From Candidatus Intricatilinea gracilis (GTDB lineage Bacteria > Pseudomonadota > Gammaproteobacteria > Burkholderiales > Burkholderiaceae_C): a DNA stretch of 64,000 bases. The DNA lies in assembly GCA_016702605.1 (NCBI GenBank), contig JADJDQ010000021.1, positions 1,488,001-1,552,000 of the forward strand, written 5' to 3'. The translations under genes were made by a program, and so were the position numbers. Positions 45,581 to 55,246 of the stretch are shown here, piece after piece. The number at the start of each line of letters is the position of its first letter. Position 1 is the stretch's first letter. The notes beneath the pieces were generated by a model. That model was not told the origin of the DNA. It saw only the letters and a list, made by a program, of their open reading frames with translations, and made no database searches.

Positions 45581-48500
45581 TCACGCCGCCGTATCGCCCA
45601 GCCCACCCAGCACGGCTGCCGCCCCATGTTCACACCTGGCCAGCACGTAGCCATGGCGCCCGGCCAGGGCCTTGGCCTGGTCGACCCACTGGCGCGCAGC
45701 CTGGGGTTGCCCGGCCTGGTGCAGCGTGTGGGCCCATACCAGCGTGGTGAACGTGCGTTCGGCGTGGGCCTCACCACGCTCGTGGCGGGCCATCGCCAGG
45801 TCTAGGCAGGCTTGCGCCTGCTCGAGGCTCGCGCCCGTGTGCAGGCTGCTGATCGCCTTGACGCGCCAGGCCATGGCTTCGGCAAAGTGCCCGCCGATCG
45901 GGCCGGCCACACCGATGGCCTCGTCGGCCCACCGCAAGGCGCTGGCATGGTCACCGCGTTGGCAGGCAATTTCGGCCTCGATGGCGGGCAGATAGTCAAG
46001 CAGGCTCCACTGGCCGTCCTCGACCTTGCTCAGCAACTCACGCGCCTGGGCCAGCGTTTGTGTCGCACCGTCCAGATCGCCGCTGCGGCACAGGCACAGG
46101 GCCAGGAACACCAGCCCGTGCCAGCCGAGATACGGCATGGCGTGTTGCGTGCTCAGGCTGACACACAGCCTGGCGTCGGACACGGCCTCGTCGAGGCGAC
46201 GCACAGCCATCATGGCGTGACTGCGCCAGATGTAGGCACCGGCCAGGTAGATCTGCGACTGCACCTGTTCGGCCTCGTGCACCGACAGGTGGCCGAAGGC
46301 CAGGCCGTCGTCGCCGCCCCCGGCCTGACAGCTCGAATAACCGATCCAGCCCAGCGCCGAGATGTAGTCGATGAAGCTGCCGGATTCCTTGTAGTACTCG
46401 ATGTTGCCGGCATTGACGAACTCGAGCGTCTCGCCGAACAGGCCCTGGCAACACAGGCCCATGGCAAAGGCAGAGGCCGGCTTGCGCTCGATGGCGAGTA
46501 CGCCGTTGTCGCGGCCGAGTTGCCTGATGACCTGGAAGATGCCGCGCGCCTGTTCATACCGGCTCGAATACACGTTGGCGCGGGCATCCTGAAACAGGAT
46601 GGCGGCCGTCATCGCCGGGTCGCAGGTCACCCCGGCCCGCAGCGACATCTCGCGCGCCCGTTCGCTCAAGGCCCTGAGCTGGCTGGGCAGGATGGCGAAC
46701 CTTCCCACCTCCATCATGCCCAGGATGATCTCGATGTGGCGGGTCAGGTTGCGCGCGTTCGGCTCGAGCCGTGCAATGGCCAGTTCGGCGCGCGAGAAGT
46801 ACGACAGCGCCTCGTTGATGGCGACGATACGTGTCGAGGCCAGGCCGGCGGCACGCAGGTAGTCCACCTCGCGGTCGACGTCGCCGGCCAGCTGGCAGTG
46901 GTGCGCCATCAGGCCGGGTTCACTGCGCGCCATCTCGGGTTGATGGGTTTCGATGGCCCGCACGATACGAGCGTGCAGCGCCAGGCGATCACTGCGCAAC
47001 TGGCTGTCGTACGCCGCCTGCTGCACGAGCGCGTGTTTGAAGACGTAACTCGCCTGCGGCCCCTCGCCGCGCTGAAACAGCAGACGCGCCTCGACCAGGC
47101 GATCGAGCGCCGCGACCAGCCGCTCGGCAGGTTCTTCGCTGACCTGGGCCAGCAGCGTGAACGTGAACTCTCGCCCGATGGCGCTGGCCACACGGGCGAT
47201 GTCCTTGATGTCGGCCAGCCGGTCCAGCCGCGCCGTCAGGCTGTCGCGCAGGGTCGAGGGGATGTCGAGTGCGGGCAGGGGCCCGTCCATCACCTGGCCG
47301 TCGCTCGCACTGCGCAGCGGGCCCGACTCGAGGATCATGGCGGTGAGCTCCTCGATGAACAAGGGCACACCGTCGGTCCGGGCGAGGATCTCGTCGATCA
47401 CCGGCGGCGGCAGTCGACGGTCGCGGCAGGTGGTGACGATCAGCCGCTCGGCGTCGGCTCGCTCCAGCGGGTCGAGGTGGATCTCGCTGGCCGCCTTGGC
47501 ATCGGCCCAGCCGCACACACGCCGCGGGCGGGTGGTGATGAGCGCCAGCACCGGACGATCGGCCATACGTGCGAACAGCTCGACCAGAAACTGTTCGGTC
47601 GCGCCGTCCATCCAGTGGGCGTCTTCCACCATCAGCAGCACCGGCCCGAAGACGCAGCGCTGCTCGATGTGGCGCAGAACGATCTCGCGCATCAGGTGGC
47701 GTTTGCGGTCTGGGGGCAGCGCTGGCCGGGTGTCTGCCGGCGGCAGCACGATCGACAGGAACTCGGCCATCAGCGCCAGGTTCTGCGCGCTCGCATCACT
47801 ACCCAGCCAGGCTCGCAGGCGCACGGGGTTGTCGGCTGCGCCCGGCGCATTCACCCCGATGTCGCGGCGCAGCCAGTCGACCAGCGGATGCAGCGGGGTG
47901 CTGGTCTGGCTGGGTGAACACTGCATGAAGACGGCCAGGCCGACCGACAAGCTGAACCGGTCGCTGGCCGCACGCAGCAGTCGCGATTTGCCGATGCCGG
48001 CCTCACCCACCAGGGTGACGACACGGCAGGCACCTTGCTGTACCCGCGCCCAGGCATCGTGCAGTTCGGCCAGTTCGGCGTCGCGCCCGATGCAATCGGA
48101 CTGCGCCTTGTGCTGGGCGTCGAATCGGGCGGGTCGACGCGTTTCACCCACCACCTGCCACACACGGGTCGGTCGGTCGAAACCCCTGAAGTCATGTGAA
48201 CCCGCGTCGGCGTACACGAAGAAGTTGCCCGCTAACCGACGGGTCTCGTCCGCCACCACCACCGCACCCGGCGCGGCGATAGACAACATCCGGAACGCAA
48301 GGTTCGGCGCCTGGCCGGTCAGGGCGTCGAACTCGGAATACCCGACACCGACCAGGTCACCCACGATGGACATGCCCGTGGCCAGCGCGATTCGAACAGC
48401 GATGTTCACCCCCGACGCCGGCTGCACACGAGCCATCGTCTGGGCGATGCGCAGGCCGGCACGAATCGCACATTCGGCAGCGTCCTCACGAGCCGCCGGG

Positions 48501-48931
48501 TAACCGAAGTAGGCCACGATGCAGTCGCCCACGATGCGGGCGACGTAGCCACTCTCGTTGATGACGGCACAACACGGCGGCAGGTAGTCGTGTGTGAGCA
48601 GGTGGTGATAGGCCTCGGCGCCGATCCGCCCGACCAGCGAGGTCGAGCCCACGAGGTCGCAGAACATCACGGTGACCTGGCGCTGTTCACCCACCCCTGC
48701 CGGCGCACTCACCAGGGTCGACCCACGCTTCATGCCGGGGCGGTGCAAGCGCTGGATGGCCTTTTGCAGAACGCGACGATGGCCGAGCGAGAGGCCGAGA
48801 TCCTTGAGGTCAGCATCGGACAAGCGGGCAAGTGCCTCGAATCCGACATCGTTGTCCGCAAAGGTGTCAGCGTATCTGTCCAGGCCGTGCGCCTGCAGCC
48901 ACTGACGGATTGCCTCGTCCCCGGCCTTCAC
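45581..48931 (-). CDS. SAM-domain / class III cyclase-domain / AAA ATPase regulatory protein
   Basis: About 1116 residues. Order: an N-terminal SAM domain (about 4-62, IRQWLQAHGLDRYADTF), a class III adenylate/guanylate cyclase domain (about 84-245), an AAA/STAND ATPase and a TPR-like helical C-terminus. The cyclase domain has the two metal Asp in MFCDLVGSTSLV and IVGDCIVAYFG. The ATPase has Walker A VGEAGIGKSRLLRA near residue 308. Such proteins combine ligand sensing with cyclic-nucleotide synthesis. The GTG at 48931 is chosen because AGAGGAAG precedes it; another GTG at 48961 would add 10 residues. The partner may be the cNMP-binding membrane protein at 43165. Confidence 0.88.
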   Translation of the reverse strand: MKAGDEAIRQWLQAHGLDRYADTFADNDVGFEALARLSDADLKDLGLSLGHRRVLQKAIQRLHRPGMKRGSTLVSAPAGVGEQRQVTVMFCDLVGSTSLVGRIGAEAYHHLLTHDYLPPCCAVINESGYVARIVGDCIVAYFGYPAAREDAAECAIRAGLRIAQTMARVQPASGVNIAVRIALATGMSIVGDLVGVGYSEFDALTGQAPNLAFRMLSIAAPGAVVVADETRRLAGNFFVYADAGSHDFRGFDRPTRVWQVVGETRRPARFDAQHKAQSDCIGRDAELAELHDAWARVQQGACRVVTLVGEAGIGKSRLLRAASDRFSLSVGLAVFMQCSPSQTSTPLHPLVDWLRRDIGVNAPGAADNPVRLRAWLGSDASAQNLALMAEFLSIVLPPADTRPALPPDRKRHLMREIVLRHIEQRCVFGPVLLMVEDAHWMDGATEQFLVELFARMADRPVLALITTRPRRVCGWADAKAASEIHLDPLERADAERLIVTTCRDRRLPPPVIDEILARTDGVPLFIEELTAMILESGPLRSASDGQVMDGPLPALDIPSTLRDSLTARLDRLADIKDIARVASAIGREFTFTLLAQVSEEPAERLVAALDRLVEARLLFQRGEGPQASYVFKHALVQQAAYDSQLRSDRLALHARIVRAIETHQPEMARSEPGLMAHHCQLAGDVDREVDYLRAAGLASTRIVAINEALSYFSRAELAIARLEPNARNLTRHIEIILGMMEVGRFAILPSQLRALSERAREMSLRAGVTCDPAMTAAILFQDARANVYSSRYEQARGIFQVIRQLGRDNGVLAIERKPASAFAMGLCCQGLFGETLEFVNAGNIEYYKESGSFIDYISALGWIGYSSCQAGGGDDGLAFGHLSVHEAEQVQSQIYLAGAYIWRSHAMMAVRRLDEAVSDARLCVSLSTQHAMPYLGWHGLVFLALCLCRSGDLDGATQTLAQARELLSKVEDGQWSLLDYLPAIEAEIACQRGDHASALRWADEAIGVAGPIGGHFAEAMAWRVKAISSLHTGASLEQAQACLDLAMARHERGEAHAERTFTTLVWAHTLHQAGQPQAARQWVDQAKALAGRHGYVLARCEHGAAAVLGGLGDTAA

Positions 48932-49173
48932 TCGCTCTTCCTCTCTGAAGATTCGCCACACTGCAGATCACCGTTGCCACACCGAGCTGCACTGCGCCGA
49001 CAAAATCAATGTAGTTCATCGATCCACACGCGTCGAGAGCACTTCCCCTTTTGTGTACCTGACCGTACAGATCGCGCAGCAATTCGACCGGTCCTGACAC
49101 CGGCTGACACCCGGCCGGATCCGCTGACGGGCCGGTGTTCCGACCGCCGCTCGATCATGTGGAACCGACATCG

Positions 49174-49198
49174 GACTGGCCGCCCGGTTCGGCCAGTC
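49174..49198 (-). terminator. Hairpin just after lolD
   Basis: A perfect 9-bp stem GACTGGCCG / CGGCCAGTC with a 7-base loop lies 3 bases after the lolD stop on the minus strand. There is no good T tract, so it may be a weak terminator or an mRNA-end stabiliser. Confidence 0.4.
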
Positions 49199-49201
49199 GC
49201 G

Positions 49202-49910
<709 letters not shown>

Positions 49911-49918
<8 letters not shown>

Positions 49919-51167
49919 ACCGCAGCGCCTCGGCCGGGTTGACTCGACTGGCGCGCCAGCTCGGGTAGATGGTGGCCACGAACGCCAGCGCCAGCGAGAT
50001 CACCGCGATCGGCATGATGTCCGCATACTGCGGGTCACTCGGCATCCGTGTGATGAGGTAGATGCTGCCAGGCAGAAAGCTCACGTTGAGCAGCCGTTCG
50101 ATCGCTGGCACGATGACGTCGACGTTGAGCGCCACCAAGAGCCCCAGCCCCACGCCCGACAAGGTGCCGATCACCCCCGACGCCGCGCCCTGCACCATGA
50201 AGATCGCCATCACCGAGCGCGGGCTGGCGCCCAGCGTGCGCAGGATGGCGATGTCGGCGCGTTTGTCGGTGACGGTCATCACCAGCGTGGACACCAGGTT
50301 GAACGCCGCCACCGCCACGATGAGGGTGAGGATGATGAACATCATGCGTTTCTCGATCTGCACCGCGTCGTACCAGGCGGCGTTGGTGCGGGTCCAGTCG
50401 CGCACGATGTAGCGCTGGCCGAGTGTGGCGCCCAGGTCCTGACCAACCTCGCGCGCCAGGTCCTGGTCACTCAGGCGCAGTTGCACACCCTGCGGGCCGC
50501 CGGTGCGAAACAGCCGCGCCGCGTCGTCGATGTGCATCAGCACCATGCCGCTGTCGTACTCGTAGTGGCCGGCGTTGAACAGGCCCACCACCGTCAGCTG
50601 CTTCAGCCGCGGCACCACGCCGGCCGGTGTGGTCTGGCCGCTGGGCGTGACCAGGGTGATGACGTCACCCTCCTGCACACCCAGGCTGCGTGCCAGCTGG
50701 ATGCCGAGCACCACCTTCCAGGCGCCGGGCGTCAGGCGCGCCAGCACCCCATCCTTGAGTTGGGCGGCCAGCGGCGTGACCTTGGCTTCGGCCACCGGGT
50801 CGATGCCGCGCACCATCACGCCGCGCATGTCGTCACCACGCGCGATCAGCGCCTGCGACGCCACGAACGGTGCGCCCGCCTTCACGGCCACATGGGCCTG
50901 GGCTTGTGCGGCCAGCGCCTGCCAGTCGTCGATGGCGCCGCCTGCGGCGTCGTAGATCTCGACATGCGCGATCACACTCAGCATGCGTTCGCGCACTTCC
51001 TTCTGGAAACCGTTCATCACGCTGAGCACGATGATGAGTGCCGCCACACCGAGCGCAATGCCCAGCATCGACACCCCCGAGATGAACGAGATGAAGCCGT
51101 TGCGCCGCCCGGCCTTGCCAGCCCGGGTATAGCGCCAGCCGATGCGAACTTCGTAAGGCCATTCCAT
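49911..51167 (-). CDS. lolC: Lipoprotein-releasing system permease LolC/LolE
   Basis: 418 residues. N-terminal EVRIGWRYTRAGKAGRRNGFISFIS is the LolC/E signature. One transmembrane helix follows (GIALGVAALIIVLSV), then a large periplasmic domain and three C-terminal helices. Only one permease gene is present, as in many betaproteobacteria where a single LolC/E-type (LolF) subunit may form a homodimer. An ATG three codons upstream is an alternative start. Confidence 0.92.
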
Positions 51168-51345
51168 GGCGGGCATGCTAACTGAGGGGCGCGACTGCGC
51201 CGGGTGACGCCCGAACACCTGGGGACGGGCTGCGTTCCGGCGCCGCCGAGGCACAACCGCCATCACAAGCTCAGCTCCACGTGCCCCGCGGTGCTCGATC
51301 GGCACATTGCGTGGGGGGCAACAGCGCTGCCGATAATGCCCGCAC

Positions 51346-52401
51346 ATGCACCTGTTCATCCCCCACGCCAGCGCCCTGGGCCAGGCCGCCGAAGCCGCCA
51401 TCCGCCAGATCGACCTGCCACACCTGGCCGAACTGCTGTCGGCGCTGGAATTGGCGCCCGACGCCGCGCCACCGGCCCCGTCCCAGCCGTCGACTACCGC
51501 CAGCCACGCTTCGGACGAGGGTGCAGGGAACAAGCCGGCCGGCGACCACGACGAGCTCGAATACCGCCTCAGCCCACCGCACGAAGCCGCCCTCGCCCGC
51601 CTCGCCGGCTGGCCCGGCCGCGACGGCAACTGGCCGCTGGCCGCGTGGTGGGCCAGGCGTGATGGTCTCGAGCTGAGCGATCTCGCGTCACCCGACGCTG
51701 GCCTGGGCCTGATCACCCCGGTGCACTGGCGCATCGGCCAGGAGATCGATCTCACCGACCCGCAGCAGCTCGAACTTCGCGAAGACGAATCTCGCGCCTT
51801 GCTCGACCTGGTGAGGCCGTCGTTCGACGACGCCGGCTGGCAGATTCACTGGGCTGCACCGCTGCGCTGGTACGCCAGTTCGCCGGCGCTGCGCACGCTG
51901 GCCTGCGCCTCGATCGACCGGGTCATCAACCGCAACGTCGACCTGTGGCTGCCGCGCGCGGCCGATGCCCGGCTGCTGCGCCGCCTGCAGGTCGAGGTGC
52001 AGATGACCTGGCACGATCACCCCATCAACGAGGCACGCGAAGGGCGCCGCCTGCCGGTCGTCAATTCGTTCTGGCTCAGTGGCTGCGGCGTGGCGCAGGC
52101 TGCACCCTTGCCCGCCGATCTGGTGCTGGACGAACGTTTGGCCGCGCCGCTGCTCAGTGGCGATTGGCTCGAGTGGTGCCAGGCCTGGCAGGCGCTCGAC
52201 GTCGGGCCGATCACAGACCTGCTGGCGCGTGCCCGAGCCGGTCAGGCGATCGAGCTCACCCTGTGCGGCGAACGCCTGGCGAACACCTGGCGCACGCCGC
52301 AACAAGCGAGGTCACTGTGGCAACGCACTCAGCACAAGCTCGGCGGCTGGTTCGGTGCCTCGTCGGCGCCCGATGTACGCGCACTGCTGGGGCGACTTTG
52401 A
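51346..52401 (+). CDS. Conserved hypothetical protein upstream of recJ
   Basis: 351 residues, no signal peptide. It is rich in Trp, with patches such as WPLAAWWARRDGLELSDL, GLITPVHWRIGQEIDL and QMTWHDHPINEAREGRRLPVVNSFW. I recall homologues at this position before recJ in Burkholderiales, some labelled 'phosphoglycerate mutase', but I see no mutase catalytic motif. A Pro/Ala/Ser-rich insert lies around residues 40-65. Function unknown. It ends 64 bases before recJ and may be cotranscribed. Confidence 0.78.
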   Translation: MHLFIPHASALGQAAEAAIRQIDLPHLAELLSALELAPDAAPPAPSQPSTTASHASDEGAGNKPAGDHDELEYRLSPPHEAALARLAGWPGRDGNWPLAAWWARRDGLELSDLASPDAGLGLITPVHWRIGQEIDLTDPQQLELREDESRALLDLVRPSFDDAGWQIHWAAPLRWYASSPALRTLACASIDRVINRNVDLWLPRAADARLLRRLQVEVQMTWHDHPINEAREGRRLPVVNSFWLSGCGVAQAAPLPADLVLDERLAAPLLSGDWLEWCQAWQALDVGPITDLLARARAGQAIELTLCGERLANTWRTPQQARSLWQRTQHKLGGWFGASSAPDVRALLGRL

Positions 52402-52465
52402 AAGCCGCAATATCTTGCATCATCCAGCCGACGGCGACTGGCGTGCACCCGGCGGCGGACCAATC

Positions 52466-54202
52466 ATGAGCCTGCAACTCACCTTGCGAGATGCCTCGCC
52501 GCGCGCCGCCTGGGCGCTCGAGCAGGCCGGCGTCCACCCGCTGCTTGCACGCTTGTTTGCCGCGCGTGGCATCCGCAGCGCCGACGAACTTGACGACGCC
52601 CCGGCGCGCCTGCTGCCACCCACCGACTTGAAAGGTGCGACCGAGGCCGCCGTGCTGCTGGCCGATGCCCTGGCCGCCGGCTGGCACATCGTCGTCGTGG
52701 CCGACTACGACTGCGACGGCGCCACGGCCTGCGCCGTCGCCCTGCGTGGCCTGACGATGCTGGGCGCCAAACCCGGCCAGCTGAGCTACGTCGTGCCCGA
52801 CCGCGCCATCCACGGCTACGGCCTGACGCCGGCCATCGTCGATCTGGCCATCACCCAGGGCGCCCAGCCTGGCGCGAGTGTGCTGGTCACGGTGGACAAC
52901 GGCATTGCCAGCATCGACGGTGTGGCCCATGCCCGCGCCCGCGGCATCCGGGTGCTGGTGACCGACCATCACCTGCCGGCGTCGATCGACGGCCAGGTCG
53001 TGTTGCCGGCGGCGGACGTGATCGTCAACCCCAACCAGCCCGGCTGCACTTTTGCAAGCAAGGCCATCGCCGGCGTGGGCGTGATGTTCTACGTGCTGCT
53101 GGCACTGCGCGCCGAATTGCGCCAGCGCGGCGCCTTCGATGCCACCAATCAGCCGCGCCTGGATGCCCTGCTCGACTTGGTGGCCCTGGGCACGGTGGCC
53201 GACGTCGTCAAGCTCGACGCCAACAACCGCCGGCTGGTCGCCCTGGGCCTCAAGCGCATGCGCGCCGGGCGCTCGAGCGCCGGACTGGCGGCCCTTTTTG
53301 CCGCTGCCGGACGCAACGCGGCGCGTGCTGGCACACAGGACCTGGGTTTTGCCATCGGCCCGCGCCTGAACGCCGCCGGCCGCCTGGCCGACATGACGCT
53401 GGGCATCAGCTGCCTGCTGACCGACGACGCCACACTCGCCGCCGAACTGGCCGGCCAGCTCGACGCCATCAACCGCGAACGCCGCGAGGTGGAGGCCGGC
53501 ATGCGCGACCAGGCCGAGATCATGTTGCACGCCCTGCTGCAGCGTCAGGGTGACAACGTGCCCGCGGCCGTCGTTTTGTTCGACCCCGAGTTTCACGAAG
53601 GTGTGGTCGGCATCGTCGCCGGTCGCGTCAAGGACAGCCTGCACCGCCCGACCTTCGTGTTTGCGCGCGGTGCCGACGGCGCACTCAAGGGCTCGGGCCG
53701 GTCCATTGCCGGATTCCACCTGCGCGACGCACTCGACCTCGTCGCCAAACGCCACCCGGATCTGCTCAAACGTTTCGGCGGCCACGCCATGGCGGCCGGA
53801 TGCACACTGGACGAGGCCGGTTTCGAGACCTTCGCCGCCGAGTTGCAGGCCGTCGCCAACGAATGGCTCGACACTGCCACGCTGCACCGCCGACTGGCCA
53901 CCGACGGACCGTTACCGGCTCAGTATTTCGATGCACAGTTCGTGCAGTTGCTCGACGCCCAGGTCTGGGGCCAGAGCTTCGAGGCACCGCTCTTTGTCGA
54001 CGACGTCGAGGTGATGCAGCAGCGCCTGGTCGGCGAACGCCACCTCAAGCTCAGCGTGCGCCACGCCGGCCAGGTGCGCGACGCCATCTGGTTCGGCCAG
54101 ACCGAACGTGTGCCCGACCGGGTGCGCCTGGCCTACCGCGTCAGCCTGGACGAGTTCCGCGGCCAGCAGCGTGTGCAGATGGTGGTGGAGGCGGTGGGCT
54201 GA
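52466..54202 (+). CDS. recJ: Single-stranded-DNA-specific exonuclease RecJ
   Basis: 578 residues of the DHH phosphoesterase superfamily, a 5'-3' ssDNA exonuclease in recombination and mismatch repair. It has HIVVVADYDCDGATAC (metal Asp), VLVTVDNG, VLVTDHHLPA (DHH), the DHHA1 motif FGGHAMAAGCTL and the C-terminal OB fold. The start at 52466 gives MSLQLTLRDAS; the long upstream frame overlaps another gene. Confidence 0.95.
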   Translation: MSLQLTLRDASPRAAWALEQAGVHPLLARLFAARGIRSADELDDAPARLLPPTDLKGATEAAVLLADALAAGWHIVVVADYDCDGATACAVALRGLTMLGAKPGQLSYVVPDRAIHGYGLTPAIVDLAITQGAQPGASVLVTVDNGIASIDGVAHARARGIRVLVTDHHLPASIDGQVVLPAADVIVNPNQPGCTFASKAIAGVGVMFYVLLALRAELRQRGAFDATNQPRLDALLDLVALGTVADVVKLDANNRRLVALGLKRMRAGRSSAGLAALFAAAGRNAARAGTQDLGFAIGPRLNAAGRLADMTLGISCLLTDDATLAAELAGQLDAINRERREVEAGMRDQAEIMLHALLQRQGDNVPAAVVLFDPEFHEGVVGIVAGRVKDSLHRPTFVFARGADGALKGSGRSIAGFHLRDALDLVAKRHPDLLKRFGGHAMAAGCTLDEAGFETFAAELQAVANEWLDTATLHRRLATDGPLPAQYFDAQFVQLLDAQVWGQSFEAPLFVDDVEVMQQRLVGERHLKLSVRHAGQVRDAIWFGQTERVPDRVRLAYRVSLDEFRGQQRVQMVVEAVG

Positions 54203-54268
54203 GACGGCACGCCGACAACCCCAACTGCGTCCCCACCCACGCAGACTCGGGACCGAGCCTGCCCAGCC

Positions 54269-55246
54269 TCAACACACGCACAAGCCCAATCGCGTCCTGG
54301 CTGCCTCGTATTCGGCCCTGAGCCTGGCGACCAGCTCACCCGCCGGCTGCACCTTGTCTATGGCGCCGATGCCCTGGCCGCAGCCCCAGATGTCTTTCCA
54401 GGCCTTCTTGGCATCGCCGCCGAAGTTCATCTTGGTCGGGTCGCTTTCGGGCAGGTTGTCGGGGTCCAGGCCGGCGGCGCGGATGCTGGGCTTGAGGTAG
54501 TTGCCGTGCACGCCGGTGAACAGGTTGCTGTAGACGATGTCGTCGCTGTTGCCGTCGACGATGGCCTGCTTGTAGGCCTCGCTGGCGCGGGCTTCGTCGG
54601 TGGCGATGAAGGCCGAGCCGATGTAGGCGAAGTCGGCGCCCATGGCCTGGGCCGCCAGCACCGCACCGCCGCTGGCGATGGAGCCTGACAGGGCAATCGG
54701 GCCGTCGAACCAGGTGCGGATCTCCTGGATCAGCGCGAACGGGCTCTTCACGCCGGCATGGCCACCCGCGCCTGCGGCCACGGCGATCAGGCCGTCGGCG
54801 CCCTTCTCGATCGCCTTCTTGGCGAAGCTGTTGTTGATGATGTCGTGCATCACCACGCCACCCCAGGCGTGTACGGCGTCGTTCACGTCGGTGCGGGCGC
54901 CCAGACTGGTGATGACGATCGGCACCTTGTACTTGGCGCACACCGCCATGTCGTGGTCGAGCCGGTCATTGCTCTTGTGCACGATCTGGTTGATGGCGAA
55001 CGGTGCGGCCGGCGCCTCGGGGTGCGCGGCGTTCCAGGCCGCCAGGCCTTCGGTGATCTCGGCCAGCCAGTCGTCGAGTTGTTCGGCCGGCCGGGCGTTG
55101 AGCGCGGGCATCGAGCCCACCACGCCGGCCGTGCACTGCGCGATCACCAGCTTGGGGTTGCTGATGATGAACAGCGGCGAGCCGATGATGGGCAGCGGCA
55201 GGTGCGCCAGGGCACCCGGCAGCACGCGGGCAGTCGAGCCGCCCAT
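54269..55246 (-). CDS. Nitronate monooxygenase / 2-nitropropane dioxygenase-like flavoenzyme
   Basis: 325-residue FMN-dependent TIM barrel. It begins with PIIGSPLFIISNPKLVIAQC, with GLIAVAAGAGGHAG and GPIALSGSIASGGAVLAAQAMGADFAYIGSAF forming the phosphate-binding end. It oxidises nitronates or reduces enoyl-type substrates in related proteins. Its start overlaps the acyl-CoA dehydrogenase stop by one base, so it belongs to that operon and may act in the same fatty-acid pathway. Confidence 0.88.
   Translation of the reverse strand: MGGSTARVLPGALAHLPLPIIGSPLFIISNPKLVIAQCTAGVVGSMPALNARPAEQLDDWLAEITEGLAAWNAAHPEAPAAPFAINQIVHKSNDRLDHDMAVCAKYKVPIVITSLGARTDVNDAVHAWGGVVMHDIINNSFAKKAIEKGADGLIAVAAGAGGHAGVKSPFALIQEIRTWFDGPIALSGSIASGGAVLAAQAMGADFAYIGSAFIATDEARASEAYKQAIVDGNSDDIVYSNLFTGVHGNYLKPSIRAAGLDPDNLPESDPTKMNFGGDAKKAWKDIWGCGQGIGAIDKVQPAGELVARLRAEYEAARTRLGLCVC

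Noticed and set aside
45812..47917. 701-codon plus-strand open frame opposite the cyclase-ATPase gene
   Set aside because: No recognisable domain and shadow-type composition; the minus strand has clear cyclase and Walker motifs.
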